64,000 nucleotides of DNA from Micromonospora sp. M71_S20 (GTDB lineage Bacteria; Actinomycetota; Actinomycetes; Mycobacteriales; Micromonosporaceae): contig NZ_RCCV01000003.1 in the NCBI RefSeq assembly GCF_003664255.1, positions 124,001-188,000 on the forward strand, given 5' to 3'. Each line of letters starts with the position of its first letter. Position 1 is the first letter of the stretch. The translations under genes were made by a program, and so were the position numbers. Positions 31,549-39,964 of the stretch are shown here, piece by piece. The notes beneath the pieces are model-generated. The model was not told the DNA's origin. It saw nothing but the letters and a program-made list of their open reading frames with translations, and searched no databases.

Positions 31549-33918
31549 ATGAATCCCCAGTCGCGCTCCAAGCCGCCCACCGTGGCCACGGAGCCGAGGA
31601 CGACCACCCGACCCGCACCACGACGTCTCGCCCTGCTCGTCGCGATGCTGGTCGGCCTGACCGGCGTACTGTCCTCGGGCCTGGTCACCGCACCGGCGGC
31701 CCAGGCCACGATCGACGGGCAGGCGCTGGGCGCACGCTACAACGGGGCCGCCAGCGACATCACCTTCCGCGTCCGCTCGGCGACGGCCACCCGCATCGCG
31801 CTCTACCTCTACAGCGCCGCCACCGGCGCGCAGGAACGGGTCAGCTACGTGCTGACCGGCAACGGCGGCATCTTCGCCAGGACGGTCAGCGTCGCCGAAC
31901 TGAACGGCCTCGGCATCACCGGCACGGTCTACTACGGCTACCGCGCCTGGGGGCCGAACTGGCCGTGGCACGCCGGCTGGACGAAGGGCTCGACGGCGGG
32001 ATTCGTCTCCGACGTCGACTCCGCCGGCAACCGGTTCAACCCCAACAAGCTGCTGATCGACCCGTATGCGCGGGAGATCAGCCACGACCCGCAGACCCCG
32101 AGCCGTCCCGACGTGGCCGGCTACCGAAGCGGCGCCAACCGCGCGGTCGACACCGGCACGTTCGCCCCCAAGGGCATCGTCCTCAAGCCGACGGCCGGGG
32201 GAGTCGGCACCAAACCCACCCGGGCGTTCAAGGACGACATCGTGTACGAGGTGCACGTGCGCGGACTGACCAGGAACGACCCCACGATCGCGTCGGCGTA
32301 CCGCGGCACCTACCGGGGTGCCGGACTCAAGGCCCCCTACCTCGCGTCGCTGGGTGTGACGGCGGTGGAGTTCCTGCCCCTTCAGGAAACGCAGAACGAC
32401 ACCCACGACGTCGACCCCACCAGCACCGCCGGCGACAACTACTGGGGTTACATGACCCTGAACTACTTCGCCCCCGACCGGCGCTACGCCTACGACAAGT
32501 CCCCCGGCGGTCCCACCGCCGAGTTCAAGGCGATGGTGAAGGCGTTCCACGACGCCGGGATCAAGGTGCTCGTGGACGTGGTCTACAACCACACCGGCGA
32601 GGACGGGCCACAGGGCGACAAGAACACCTACAACGTGTTCTCCTGGCGCGGCCTGGACAACTCCACCTACTACTCGCTGACCGGCGACCGGCAGAGCCCT
32701 TGGGACAACACCGGCGTCGGCGGCAACTACAACACCTTCAACCCCGCCGCGCAGAACCTCATCGTCGACTCCGTCGCCTACTGGAAGGACACGCTCGGCG
32801 TCGACGGCTTCCGGTTCGACCTGGCGTCCGTGCTGGGCAACACCTGCCAGCACGGCTGCTTCAACTACAGCCGCACCAATTCCGGCACCGCCCTGAACCG
32901 CCTGGTCGCCGAGATGCCCGCGCGCCCGGCCGGCGGTGGGCCCGGTGTCGACTGGATCGCCGAACCGTGGGCCATCGGCGGCAACAGCTACCAGGTCGGC
33001 AACTTCCCGACCGGCTGGTCGGAATGGAACGGCATCTACCGTGACACCCTGCGCCGCGACCAGAACAAGATGGGCGTCGACGCGGTCACCCCGGCCAACC
33101 TCGCCGACCGGTTCGCCGGGTCGTCCGACCTCTACGGCGACGACGGCAGGCGCCCGTGGAACTCGGTCAACTTCGTGGTCGCCCACGACGGGTTCACCCT
33201 GCGGGACCTCTACGCCTGCAACAGCAAGAACAACAACCAACCATGGCCGTACGGTCCGTCCGACGGCGGCTCCGACGACAACATCTCCTGGGACCAGGGC
33301 GGCGTGGCCGCCGACCAACGCAGGGCGGCCCGCAACGGCCACGCGTTCCTCATGCTGTCGGCGGGCACCCCGATGATGACCGGCGGCGACGAGTACCTGC
33401 GCACCACCAACTGCAACAACAACCCCTACAACCTGGACTCCAGCGCGAACTGGCTGGACTGGACCCCGGACGCCGACCAGACGACCTTTGCCGCCTTCAC
33501 CAGCCGGCTGCTCGCCTTCCGCAAGGCACATCCCGCCCTGCGACCGGCGAACTTCTACACCGCCGCCGACACCAACGGCAACGGACTGGGCCAGCTCGAG
33601 TGGTTCACCCCGGCAGGCACGTCACCGGACGGTGCGTACTGGGGCAACGCGAACAACCACGCGCTGGCCTGGCGCATCGACGGCAGCGAGTTCGGCGACT
33701 CGGGTCTCTACGCCGCCTACAACGGCTGGTCCGGCAACGTGACATTCACCCTGCCCGCCCCGCCCTCGGGCAAGCAGTGGTACCGGGTCACCGACACCTC
33801 CACCTGGGCCGAAGGACCCGACCAGGTGGCCAGCCCCGGCAGCGAGGCCCTCATCGGTGGCGCCTCCACCACGTACGTGCTGGGTGGGCGGGCGCTGCTG
33901 CTGCTCATCGCCCGGTAG
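31549..33918 (+). CDS. Secreted glycogen/starch debranching enzyme (GH13, isoamylase/GlgX type)
   Basis: 789 aa. The ATG at 31549 follows GAGGAGG. Signal peptide of about 55 residues (basic start, LALLVAMLVGLTGVLSSGLV core, APAAQA end). An N-terminal CBM48-like domain (~58-170) precedes the GH13 barrel with all four conserved regions: DVVYNHTGEDG, GFRFDLASV (nucleophile Asp), WIAEPWAIGG (acid Glu) and FVVAHDGFTL (Asp). PWP-type and PYNLDSSANWLDW segments are typical of isoamylase/GlgX. It hydrolyses alpha-1,6 branches in extracellular glycogen or amylopectin. Probably controlled with the amylase at 60113-61561 through similar operators. Confidence 0.92.
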   Translation: MNPQSRSKPPTVATEPRTTTRPAPRRLALLVAMLVGLTGVLSSGLVTAPAAQATIDGQALGARYNGAASDITFRVRSATATRIALYLYSAATGAQERVSYVLTGNGGIFARTVSVAELNGLGITGTVYYGYRAWGPNWPWHAGWTKGSTAGFVSDVDSAGNRFNPNKLLIDPYAREISHDPQTPSRPDVAGYRSGANRAVDTGTFAPKGIVLKPTAGGVGTKPTRAFKDDIVYEVHVRGLTRNDPTIASAYRGTYRGAGLKAPYLASLGVTAVEFLPLQETQNDTHDVDPTSTAGDNYWGYMTLNYFAPDRRYAYDKSPGGPTAEFKAMVKAFHDAGIKVLVDVVYNHTGEDGPQGDKNTYNVFSWRGLDNSTYYSLTGDRQSPWDNTGVGGNYNTFNPAAQNLIVDSVAYWKDTLGVDGFRFDLASVLGNTCQHGCFNYSRTNSGTALNRLVAEMPARPAGGGPGVDWIAEPWAIGGNSYQVGNFPTGWSEWNGIYRDTLRRDQNKMGVDAVTPANLADRFAGSSDLYGDDGRRPWNSVNFVVAHDGFTLRDLYACNSKNNNQPWPYGPSDGGSDDNISWDQGGVAADQRRAARNGHAFLMLSAGTPMMTGGDEYLRTTNCNNNPYNLDSSANWLDWTPDADQTTFAAFTSRLLAFRKAHPALRPANFYTAADTNGNGLGQLEWFTPAGTSPDGAYWGNANNHALAWRIDGSEFGDSGLYAAYNGWSGNVTFTLPAPPSGKQWYRVTDTSTWAEGPDQVASPGSEALIGGASTTYVLGGRALLLLIAR

Positions 33919-34091
33919 TCGCCCGGACAGCTCGGCGATCACGCTCCGGGAGACGTAACGGAACTGGCGGATAACCGACTGTCCGATCCTCCCTCTGCCA
34001 CGAGACGGTCGACTACGGTGGGCGCCGGCGTGGAGCGCCGTCGCCCGGCGACGACGGTGACGACCGCCGCGGATGCGAGCGGGAGGCGGTG

Positions 34092-34131
34092 CGTCGACCC
34101 GGGGCGGCGCGATCGACGCCCCGGGTCGACG
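34092..34131. terminator. Bidirectional terminator between convergent genes
   Basis: Perfect 15-bp stem (34092-34106 with 34117-34131) and a 10-base loop, between the debranching enzyme (+) and the DJ-1 protein (-). The rest of the 33919-34156 gap shows nothing else. Confidence 0.7.
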
Positions 34132-34156
34132 GGTACGGGCCGCCCTCGCGCTGCCG

Positions 34157-34933
34157 TCAGCGGGGAGCGGGCTGCCCCAGCAACTCCAGCGCCAGGCGCA
34201 CCAGATCCGGGCCGGCCTTCTCGGGGCTGCCCGTGTCGAACGGCGGGTCGGGGTCGTACTCGACGACCAGTTGGAGTGCCTGCGCGATCCGTTCGCCGGC
34301 GATCCTCGCGGCGAGGTGCAGGGACATGTCGATGCCGGCGGACATGCCGGCGGCGGTCATGATCCGGCCCGCTTCGACGTAGCGGCCCGGGACGAACGTC
34401 GCGCCGTACTGGGCGAGCTGGTCCCTCAGGCTCCAGTACGTCGTCGCCCGTAGTCCGCGCAGCAGGCCGGCCGTGCCCAGGACCAGGGAGCCGGTGCAGA
34501 CCGAGACGGTCCACGTCGTGTGCCGGTGGATGCGTTGGATCCAGCGGATCGTGTCGGGGTCGGTCTGGACGCCGTGGACGTTCCCTCCGGGCACCAGCAG
34601 CACGTCGGCCCGGCGCACCTGGCTGAGCGTGCGGTCCACCCCGAGGGTGAGCACGCCGTTGTCCGTCCGGACCGGGCCGGTCCGCTTGCCGACGGTCACC
34701 ACGGAGGCGCCCGGGATCCGGGACAGCACCTCGTACGGGCCGATCGCGTCGATCGGGGCGATCCCGTCGAAGAGCAGGATCGCGATGCGGGGGCCCCGGG
34801 CGGGCCCGTCCGGGTCGGTGGGCCGCCCCGCGCGGGCCGGGTCGCCCAGGCCGGTGGCGGCCAGGCCGACGCCGGCCCCGCCGGCCACCGCCGCCCGCAA
34901 CACCGTCCGCCGGTTCACGTCCATGCTGAACAT
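34157..34933 (-). CDS. Exported DJ-1/PfpI family protein with Tat-like signal
   Basis: 258 aa; an AGGAGG site lies upstream of the ATG at 34933. The N-terminus NRRTVLRAAVAGGAGVGLAA looks like a twin-arginine signal. The rest is a DJ-1/PfpI domain: IAILLFDGIAPIDAIGPYEVL, DVLLVPGGNVHGV, VSVCTGSLVLGTAGLL (nucleophile-elbow Cys) and TAAGMSAGIDMSLHLAARIAG, as in GlxA-type isocyanide-hydratase-like proteins. Export of such a domain is uncommon. It is divergent from a GlxA regulator carrying the same domain; the two may share a signal or control each other. Confidence 0.82.
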   Translation of the reverse strand: MFSMDVNRRTVLRAAVAGGAGVGLAATGLGDPARAGRPTDPDGPARGPRIAILLFDGIAPIDAIGPYEVLSRIPGASVVTVGKRTGPVRTDNGVLTLGVDRTLSQVRRADVLLVPGGNVHGVQTDPDTIRWIQRIHRHTTWTVSVCTGSLVLGTAGLLRGLRATTYWSLRDQLAQYGATFVPGRYVEAGRIMTAAGMSAGIDMSLHLAARIAGERIAQALQLVVEYDPDPPFDTGSPEKAGPDLVRLALELLGQPAPR

Positions 34934-35139
34934 CGATCGCCTCCTGTCGGTCGAGCTGAGCTTCCGCATGTCCCGGTGGTCGGTCACGCCGCCGCCCCGG
35001 TTCCGCGGGCCGCGAGGCAGGTCCGGATGCGAGGGACCCCGGTCCGTATCGGCGGGGCACGGTGCCGCATCCCGCTCCGTACGTGCCGAAGGGGGCCGCC
35101 CGCGGGAACCAGCCGGCCGGTACGGCGGACCTACAGAGT

Positions 35140-36129
35140 GTGACGGCAGAGAACGGGCACGAGATCGTCCTCGTGGTGTGGGACGGCGCGGTCCTCCTGG
35201 ACGTGGCGGGACCGGTCCAGGTCCTGAACGGCTCCGGTGGCTACCGGACGCGGCTCGCGTCGCCCGACGGGAGACCGGTGCACACCGACGTCGGCGTGCC
35301 CCTGGGGGTCGACCTGGCGCTGCCGGAGGTCCGTACCCCCGTCGACACGCTGATGGTCGCGGGCTACGGCACGAAGGCCGGCCACCGCCCACCCGTCGCC
35401 GTCGTCGAGCAGGTGCGGCGGATCGGCCTGGCGGCCCGGCGGATCGCCGCGGTCTGCACCGGGGCGCTGGTGCTGGCCGAGGCGGGCCTGCTGGACGGGC
35501 GGCGGGCCACCACCCACTGGGCGGCCTGCGCCGAGCTGGCGGCACGGTTTCCGCGCGTGGCGGTGCAACCCGACGCCATCTGTGTCCGGGACGGCCCGGT
35601 CGCCACCTCGGCCGGGGTGACCGCGGGCATCGACCTCGCGCTCGCCCTCGTGGCTGAGGACCTCGGCGTCGACCGGGCGCGGACCGTCGCCAAGCATCTG
35701 GTCGTGTTCCTCCAGCGGCCCGGCGGCCAGGCACAGTTCGACGCCCCGGGCGCCGGGCCCGCGCCGCATGAACCGGTCCTGCGCCGGGTGCTCGACGCGG
35801 TCGTGGCGGAACCGTCGGCCGATCACAGCGTCGCCGCGATGGCGGCCCGCGCCGCCGTCAGCGAGCGCCACCTGACCCGGCTGTTCCGGCGCGGCATCGG
35901 CACCACTCCGGCCCGGTACGTCGAACGGATGCGGGTGCACGCGGCACGCGCGCTGCTCGAGACGGGGAACGCCGGCGTCGCGTCCATCGCCCGCGACTGC
36001 GGCTTCGGCTCGGCCGAGACGATGCGCCGCGCCTTCCTGCGGGTCGCCGGCGTCACCCCGGCCGAGCACCGCCGTCGCTTCCGCGGCCAGGAGAAACCCG
36101 GTGCCGCCGTACGGTCGGCGCCGCAGTGA
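35140..36129 (+). CDS. GlxA-type transcriptional regulator (DJ-1/PfpI plus AraC HTH)
   Basis: 329 aa from the GTG at 35140; the frame is open to an ATG at 35062, but those extra residues (MPHPAPYVPKGAARG) are unlike the family and the domain begins at EIVLVVWDGAVLLDVAGPVQVL. Residues ~1-190 form the amidotransferase-like sensor (AAVCTGALVLAEAGLLDGRRATTHW); ~225-320 hold two AraC helix-turn-helix motifs (SVAAMAARAAVSERHLTRLFRR, GVASIARDCGFGSAETMRRAF). Typically a local activator; the divergent DJ-1 gene is the obvious target. Ribosome-binding site weak. Confidence 0.85.
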   Translation: MTAENGHEIVLVVWDGAVLLDVAGPVQVLNGSGGYRTRLASPDGRPVHTDVGVPLGVDLALPEVRTPVDTLMVAGYGTKAGHRPPVAVVEQVRRIGLAARRIAAVCTGALVLAEAGLLDGRRATTHWAACAELAARFPRVAVQPDAICVRDGPVATSAGVTAGIDLALALVAEDLGVDRARTVAKHLVVFLQRPGGQAQFDAPGAGPAPHEPVLRRVLDAVVAEPSADHSVAAMAARAAVSERHLTRLFRRGIGTTPARYVERMRVHAARALLETGNAGVASIARDCGFGSAETMRRAFLRVAGVTPAEHRRRFRGQEKPGAAVRSAPQ

Positions 36130-36188
36130 ACGGCACGGTCTCAACCGATCAGGCCGGGGGCGTCGTCGACGCGGTTCGTCGCCCCTCG

Positions 36189-37181
36189 TCAGTCGCCGGA
36201 GCGCGGCGTGCCGGCGCCCCGGGCGGCCTTTGGACCTGCCCCGTGCCCGGCCGCCGAGCCGGTGAGGGCCGACGCGCGCCCGCTCAACGCGTCGACGCGC
36301 TCGACGAGCCGGCGTACGGCGTCCTCGTCGTCCGCGTCCACGGCCGCGACGCCCTCGAGCAGCGCGGCGTAGTCCGACGTCAGCGCCAGGTACTTCCTGC
36401 CGAACGCCTCCTCGGCGCCGCTGACGTAGGCCTGGCGCTGCGCTCGGGCGTACCGCTGGTCGAGGTCGATGATCTGCTGGGCCAGTATGGCCGCGGCGGC
36501 GCCGAGCGCCCCGCGGGCGTCGGCGTTCTCGTCGCGGCGGCGGCGACGGGCGTCCGCGAGCCGGCCCGCGCGGCGGCCACCCACGTAGAGCACCGTCGCC
36601 CCGGCGACGACGGCCACGATCGCGGCGCCGGCGAGCAGGAAGCGGGGCAGCGAAGGGCTGATCGTCCGCGCGCCGTCGGGGACGGTGCCGGCCTTCACCA
36701 GCAGGTCGTAGTTGACGGTGACGACCTTCAGCGCCTCCAGGGGGCGGTCGGCGAAGGTGTCGACGCCCCGGCTGATGGTCATCTCCGCCACGAAGGCGCG
36801 GCCGAAGTTCCCATCGTCGCGCCCGGGCAGCAGCGCGCAGCCGTAGGTGTCGTACTCGTCGGAGTCGCGGCTCATCACCAGCACGACGGTCCCGTCGGCG
36901 GCGCGCTCGACCTGGCGGCAGCCCTGCCTGAGGTCGGCGCCCGGCTCCAGCATCAGCACGACCAGCCGGCGGTTGCCGATGACCCGTTCGGCCGCCGCGC
37001 GGTCCAGCTCGACGCCCGGTGCGACGTACACGGACGAGGCGCGCACCTGCCGGGCGACCGGACCGTCCAGCGCCCCGCCGGACCACAACGCCCAGCCGGC
37101 CAGCACCAGGCAGGCCAGGACGGCGATGCCGAAGGGCGTGCCGAACAGGTCACCGAGCCGACGTCGTACGGACGGGTTCAC
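36189..37181 (-). CDS. Bitopic membrane protein of unknown function (operon gene 3)
   Basis: 330 aa; the GTG at 37181 overlaps the stop of the upstream gene. Helix 1 near residue 18 (FGIAVLACLVLAGWALW), an external domain of ~150 residues (VYVAPGVELDRAAAERVIG, RLVVLMLEPGADLRQGCRQVE, YDTYGCALLPGRDDGNFG), helix 2 near 200 (FLLAGAAIVAVVAGATVLYVGG), then a cytoplasmic charged helical region and Gly-rich tail. The external part recalls TPM-like repair or sensor domains, but I cannot assign it. Operon partner of 37178-38548. Confidence 0.72.
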   Translation of the reverse strand: MNPSVRRRLGDLFGTPFGIAVLACLVLAGWALWSGGALDGPVARQVRASSVYVAPGVELDRAAAERVIGNRRLVVLMLEPGADLRQGCRQVERAADGTVVLVMSRDSDEYDTYGCALLPGRDDGNFGRAFVAEMTISRGVDTFADRPLEALKVVTVNYDLLVKAGTVPDGARTISPSLPRFLLAGAAIVAVVAGATVLYVGGRRAGRLADARRRRRDENADARGALGAAAAILAQQIIDLDQRYARAQRQAYVSGAEEAFGRKYLALTSDYAALLEGVAAVDADDEDAVRRLVERVDALSGRASALTGSAAGHGAGPKAARGAGTPRSGD

Positions 37182-38548
37182 GACAGCCTGCCCCGGAGGT
37201 AGAGGGCCGGGCGGTAGCTGGCGATCCCCAGCGTCCGGGCGGCGTCGTCCAGCTCCTCGGACGCCTCGTTGAGCAACGTACGCGCGTGGCGGTCCGGCAG
37301 CTCCTCGTCCAGCGCGGCGCGGGCCGCCTGGAGCTTGACGACGCCCCGGGTCAGCGCCGGGTTGCTGCGCGCGTCGGTGAGCAGGGACATCTCGACGGCG
37401 AGCGCGGTGAGACCCGCCAACCGCGCGGGAGTGCCGCCCCGCCCCGGGTCGCCCCGCCGGACCCCGAACCCGTCCGGCCGGCGCAACGACCGGACCGAGA
37501 GGATCAGGAACGTCCCCACGCAGCCCGCGAAGATCCACGGCAGGGCCGGCAGCGCCACCCGCAGCGGGTCGATCGGCCGGTACGGCAACGGACGGTCGAA
37601 CAGCCCCGAGTAGCGCAGGTCGGTGACCCGGTTCAGGTATGCCGTCAGCACGTTGCCCTGCGGGTAGTCGTAGCGGCTCAGCCGGCCGGCGAACTGGCCG
37701 TAGAAACTCGCCCCGGCCAGCTCCGCGAAGTCGTCGGCCGCCGGCCCGTGGTATTCGATCCAGAGCCCGTACATCACGACGACCGGCGTGCCCGGGAACA
37801 GCTCGGCCAGCGCCGGCCCGTACCGGGGCACCGGCTCGCCGAACGGCTGCGCGGGCAGCGCCACGTACCGGGCGCCGTCCGGGAAGGCGTTGCGCGCGGC
37901 TCTGTCGGGGACACCGGTCAGCGTGGCCCCGGCCCCGAGGTGCAGGCCGGTGGCCCGCAGGTCGGCGGCGACGGCGGCCAGCTCCCGGTCGGTCGGGTCA
38001 CGCCACCGCAGCTCGTCGTGCTCGGGCGGGTCGGGCGCGTCCCGCAGCGCGGCGATCAGCCCCACCAGCAGGTTCGTCACGTCGGCGGTGGCGAACTGCG
38101 CCCGCCAGTCGGGCAGCGTGTCGGCCACGGCCTGGTAGATGCCGCCGCTGACCTCGGTGCCGATCACCCGGATGGTCGCGTTCTCCACGTCCCGCACCCG
38201 GTCACGCTCGTCCTTGTCGAGCCCGGGCGGCGCGACCAGGATCCGGACGGGGCGGTCGCCGGCGGCCTCGAGGACCCGCTGCTCGTTCCAGCGCGCCGTC
38301 GAGCCGGGGAGCCGCACCACCGGCTCGGCGGCCACCAGCGCGGTCATCTCGGCCACGGAGGGCACGCTCGCGTCGCTCAGCTCACCGGCCGAGCCCTCGT
38401 CGATCTTCGCCGTGGCGGCCGGCGACCGGCCGTAGCTGACGTCGACGCTCTGCCGCTGGGCGAGCAGGAAGACCACCAGCACCACCACGGCGACGCCGAG
38501 CAGCGACCACCGCAGCAGCTCGTACCGGTAGTGCCTGCGGGGTGTCAC
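37178..38548 (-). CDS. Bitopic membrane protein of unknown function (operon gene 2)
   Basis: 456 aa; the GTG at 38548 overlaps the upstream stop. Helix 1 at ~13-30 (WSLLGVAVVVLVVFLLA), a large external domain of about 300 residues (VRILVAPPGLDKDERDRVRDVENATIRVIG, FPDGARYVALPAQPFGEPVPRYGPALAELFPGTPVVVMYGLW) and helix 2 near 345 (ALPALPWIFAGCVGTFLILS), followed by a cytoplasmic helical tail. Same two-helix layout as the gene downstream, so they may be distant paralogues forming a complex. No known family recognised. Confidence 0.72.
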   Translation of the reverse strand: MTPRRHYRYELLRWSLLGVAVVVLVVFLLAQRQSVDVSYGRSPAATAKIDEGSAGELSDASVPSVAEMTALVAAEPVVRLPGSTARWNEQRVLEAAGDRPVRILVAPPGLDKDERDRVRDVENATIRVIGTEVSGGIYQAVADTLPDWRAQFATADVTNLLVGLIAALRDAPDPPEHDELRWRDPTDRELAAVAADLRATGLHLGAGATLTGVPDRAARNAFPDGARYVALPAQPFGEPVPRYGPALAELFPGTPVVVMYGLWIEYHGPAADDFAELAGASFYGQFAGRLSRYDYPQGNVLTAYLNRVTDLRYSGLFDRPLPYRPIDPLRVALPALPWIFAGCVGTFLILSVRSLRRPDGFGVRRGDPGRGGTPARLAGLTALAVEMSLLTDARSNPALTRGVVKLQAARAALDEELPDRHARTLLNEASEELDDAARTLGIASYRPALYLRGRLS

Positions 38549-38850
38549 TGGTGCGTGCGCCACAGCCGGTCGGCCTCCCTCGCGTGTTGCGCCGCCGCGC
38601 GCGCGGCGGAAGCCCCGCCGCGCCCGGCGGCGATCGCCTCGGCGCGGGCCAGCAACCGCTCGGCCTCCGGCACCCGGGTCGTCGCCGCATCCCGGCTGAC
38701 GGCCGCGCTGTCGATGGCAACCCGCGCGGTGGACCAGGCGGTCCGCTGCTCCCGCCCCCGCGCCCGCAACCGGGGCAGCAGGGTCGTCGCGAAGCCCGCG
38801 CCCACCAGCAGGACGCCGCCGACCAGCCAGACGAGGAGGGTGTGGGACAT
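38545..38850 (-). CDS. Small membrane-anchored coiled-coil protein (operon gene 1)
   Basis: 101 aa from the ATG at 38850 (GGAGCG upstream); an in-frame extension to 38961 lacks a better signal. One N-terminal hydrophobic helix (LLVWLVGGVLLVGAGFATTLL) then a long Ala/Arg-rich helix (RVPEAERLLARAEAIAAGRGG) likely forming a coiled coil in the cytoplasm. First gene of the tightly overlapping three-gene operon. Function unknown; could be an assembly partner of the two bitopic proteins. Confidence 0.7.
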   Translation of the reverse strand: MSHTLLVWLVGGVLLVGAGFATTLLPRLRARGREQRTAWSTARVAIDSAAVSRDAATTRVPEAERLLARAEAIAAGRGGASAARAAAQHAREADRLWRTHQ

Positions 38851-39014
38851 GCGCTCCAACCATCGGACGAGGGGTACGGGGGTGCGCTCGGGAGCTGTCG
38901 GGCCGGCAGGGGTACGACCGAGTCTGGCTGATCGAGTCGAACCGCTGCGTACCGGCCCCACCGGCCCTGGCCTGCCGCCGGCCCGCCACGCCGCGTGCGT
39001 CGTATCGTTTCCCC

Positions 39015-39809
39015 ATGGCGCAACCGGTCTGGGCGGACGGCAGGGCCTACGAGGCGTACGTGGGCCGGTGGAGCCGCCCCGTCGCGAGGGAGTTCCTGCA
39101 CTGGTTGGCCGTGCCGCCGGGCCGGCGCTGGCTGGACGTGGGCTGCGGCACGGGCGCGCTCACGTCGACCGTGCTGGCGCTGGCCGACCCGACGCACGTC
39201 GCGGCCGTCGACAGCTCGCCGGGCTTCGTGGCGTACGCCCGCGCGGCGGTCCGCGACGTGCGGGCGGCCTTCCAGGTCGGCGACGCCCGGGCGCTGCCGC
39301 TGCCCGACCGCTGCGTCGACGTCGTCGTCAGCGGCCTGGCGGTCAACTTCGTGCCCGGGCCGGCGCGCGCCGTCGCCGAGTTCGCCCGGGTCACCCGGCC
39401 GGGCGGGGTGGTCGCCGCCTACGTCTGGGACTACGCCGGGGGCATGGCGCTGCTGCGTCACTTCTGGGACGCCGCCGCCCTGCTCGACCCTGCCGTGGCT
39501 GAACGGGACGAGGGCCGCCGGTTCGCGGTGTGCGACCCTGACTGCCTGCGCGGGATGTGGACCGACGCGGGGCTGACGGCGGTGGCGGTCCGGCCCGTCG
39601 ACGTGCCCACGGTGTTCGCGGACGTCGACGACTACTGGACCCCGTTCCTCGGCGGTCAGGGCCCCGCCCCGACGTACGTCGCGTCCCTGGCGGCGCCGGA
39701 CCGCGCCCGCCTGCGCGACCTGCTGTCGACCCGACTGCCCGTGGCGCCGGACGGGTCGGTCCGGCTCACCGCCCGGGCCTGGGCCGTCCGGGGCACCGCG
39801 CCGGCGTGA
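39015..39809 (+). CDS. Class I SAM-dependent methyltransferase
   Basis: 264 aa. SAM-binding motif I is WLDVGCGTGALTSTVL near residue 40; acidic AAVDSSPGFVAYAR binds the ribose; GDARALPLPDRCVDVVVSGLAVNFV and RVTRPGGVVAAYVWDYAG complete the Methyltransf_11 fold. No ribosome-binding site is evident; TATCGT at about 39003 upstream of the ATG suggests a leaderless start. Divergent from the three-gene membrane operon. Substrate unknown, probably a small molecule. Confidence 0.9.
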   Translation: MAQPVWADGRAYEAYVGRWSRPVAREFLHWLAVPPGRRWLDVGCGTGALTSTVLALADPTHVAAVDSSPGFVAYARAAVRDVRAAFQVGDARALPLPDRCVDVVVSGLAVNFVPGPARAVAEFARVTRPGGVVAAYVWDYAGGMALLRHFWDAAALLDPAVAERDEGRRFAVCDPDCLRGMWTDAGLTAVAVRPVDVPTVFADVDDYWTPFLGGQGPAPTYVASLAAPDRARLRDLLSTRLPVAPDGSVRLTARAWAVRGTAPA

Positions 39810-39850
39810 GCACCGGCCGGGTTCGTGCTGCTCGTCGTCCAGGATGGGGC

Positions 39851-39958
39851 ATGACGAAGGCGCTGGAGTACGCGGCGGCCGGCATCCCCCGCTACCGGTG
39901 GTGGACCGCGACGGCCGACTGACCGACCCCGCCGTCCCCGGTCGACCCGGGGACGGCG
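39851..39958 (+). pseudogene. Uma2-type nuclease-fold remnant, frameshifted
   Basis: From the ATG at 39851 the frame reads MTKALEYAAAGIPRYRWWTA and stops at 39922; but if one base is added near 39898 the reading continues VVDRDGRLTDPAV, giving the contiguous Uma2 signature (K..EYAAAGIPRYxVVDRDGRLT). Only this ~35-codon C-proximal piece survives, without the catalytic acidic residues. It is a small relic of a Uma2 (restriction-endonuclease-like) gene. Confidence 0.6.
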
Positions 39959-39960
39959 GG
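39928..39960. terminator. Bidirectional terminator between convergent genes
   Basis: Perfect 14-bp stem (CCCGCCGTCCCCGG at 39928-39941 with 39947-39960), 5-base loop, four bases before the stop of the minus-strand membrane gene. Confidence 0.7.
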
Positions 39961-39964
39961 CCCG

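Noticed and set aside
31193..31621. 142-aa minus-strand ORF over the right att repeat
   Set aside because: It reads antisense through the partial tRNA repeat (a typical false ORF next to tRNA genes) and has no other support.
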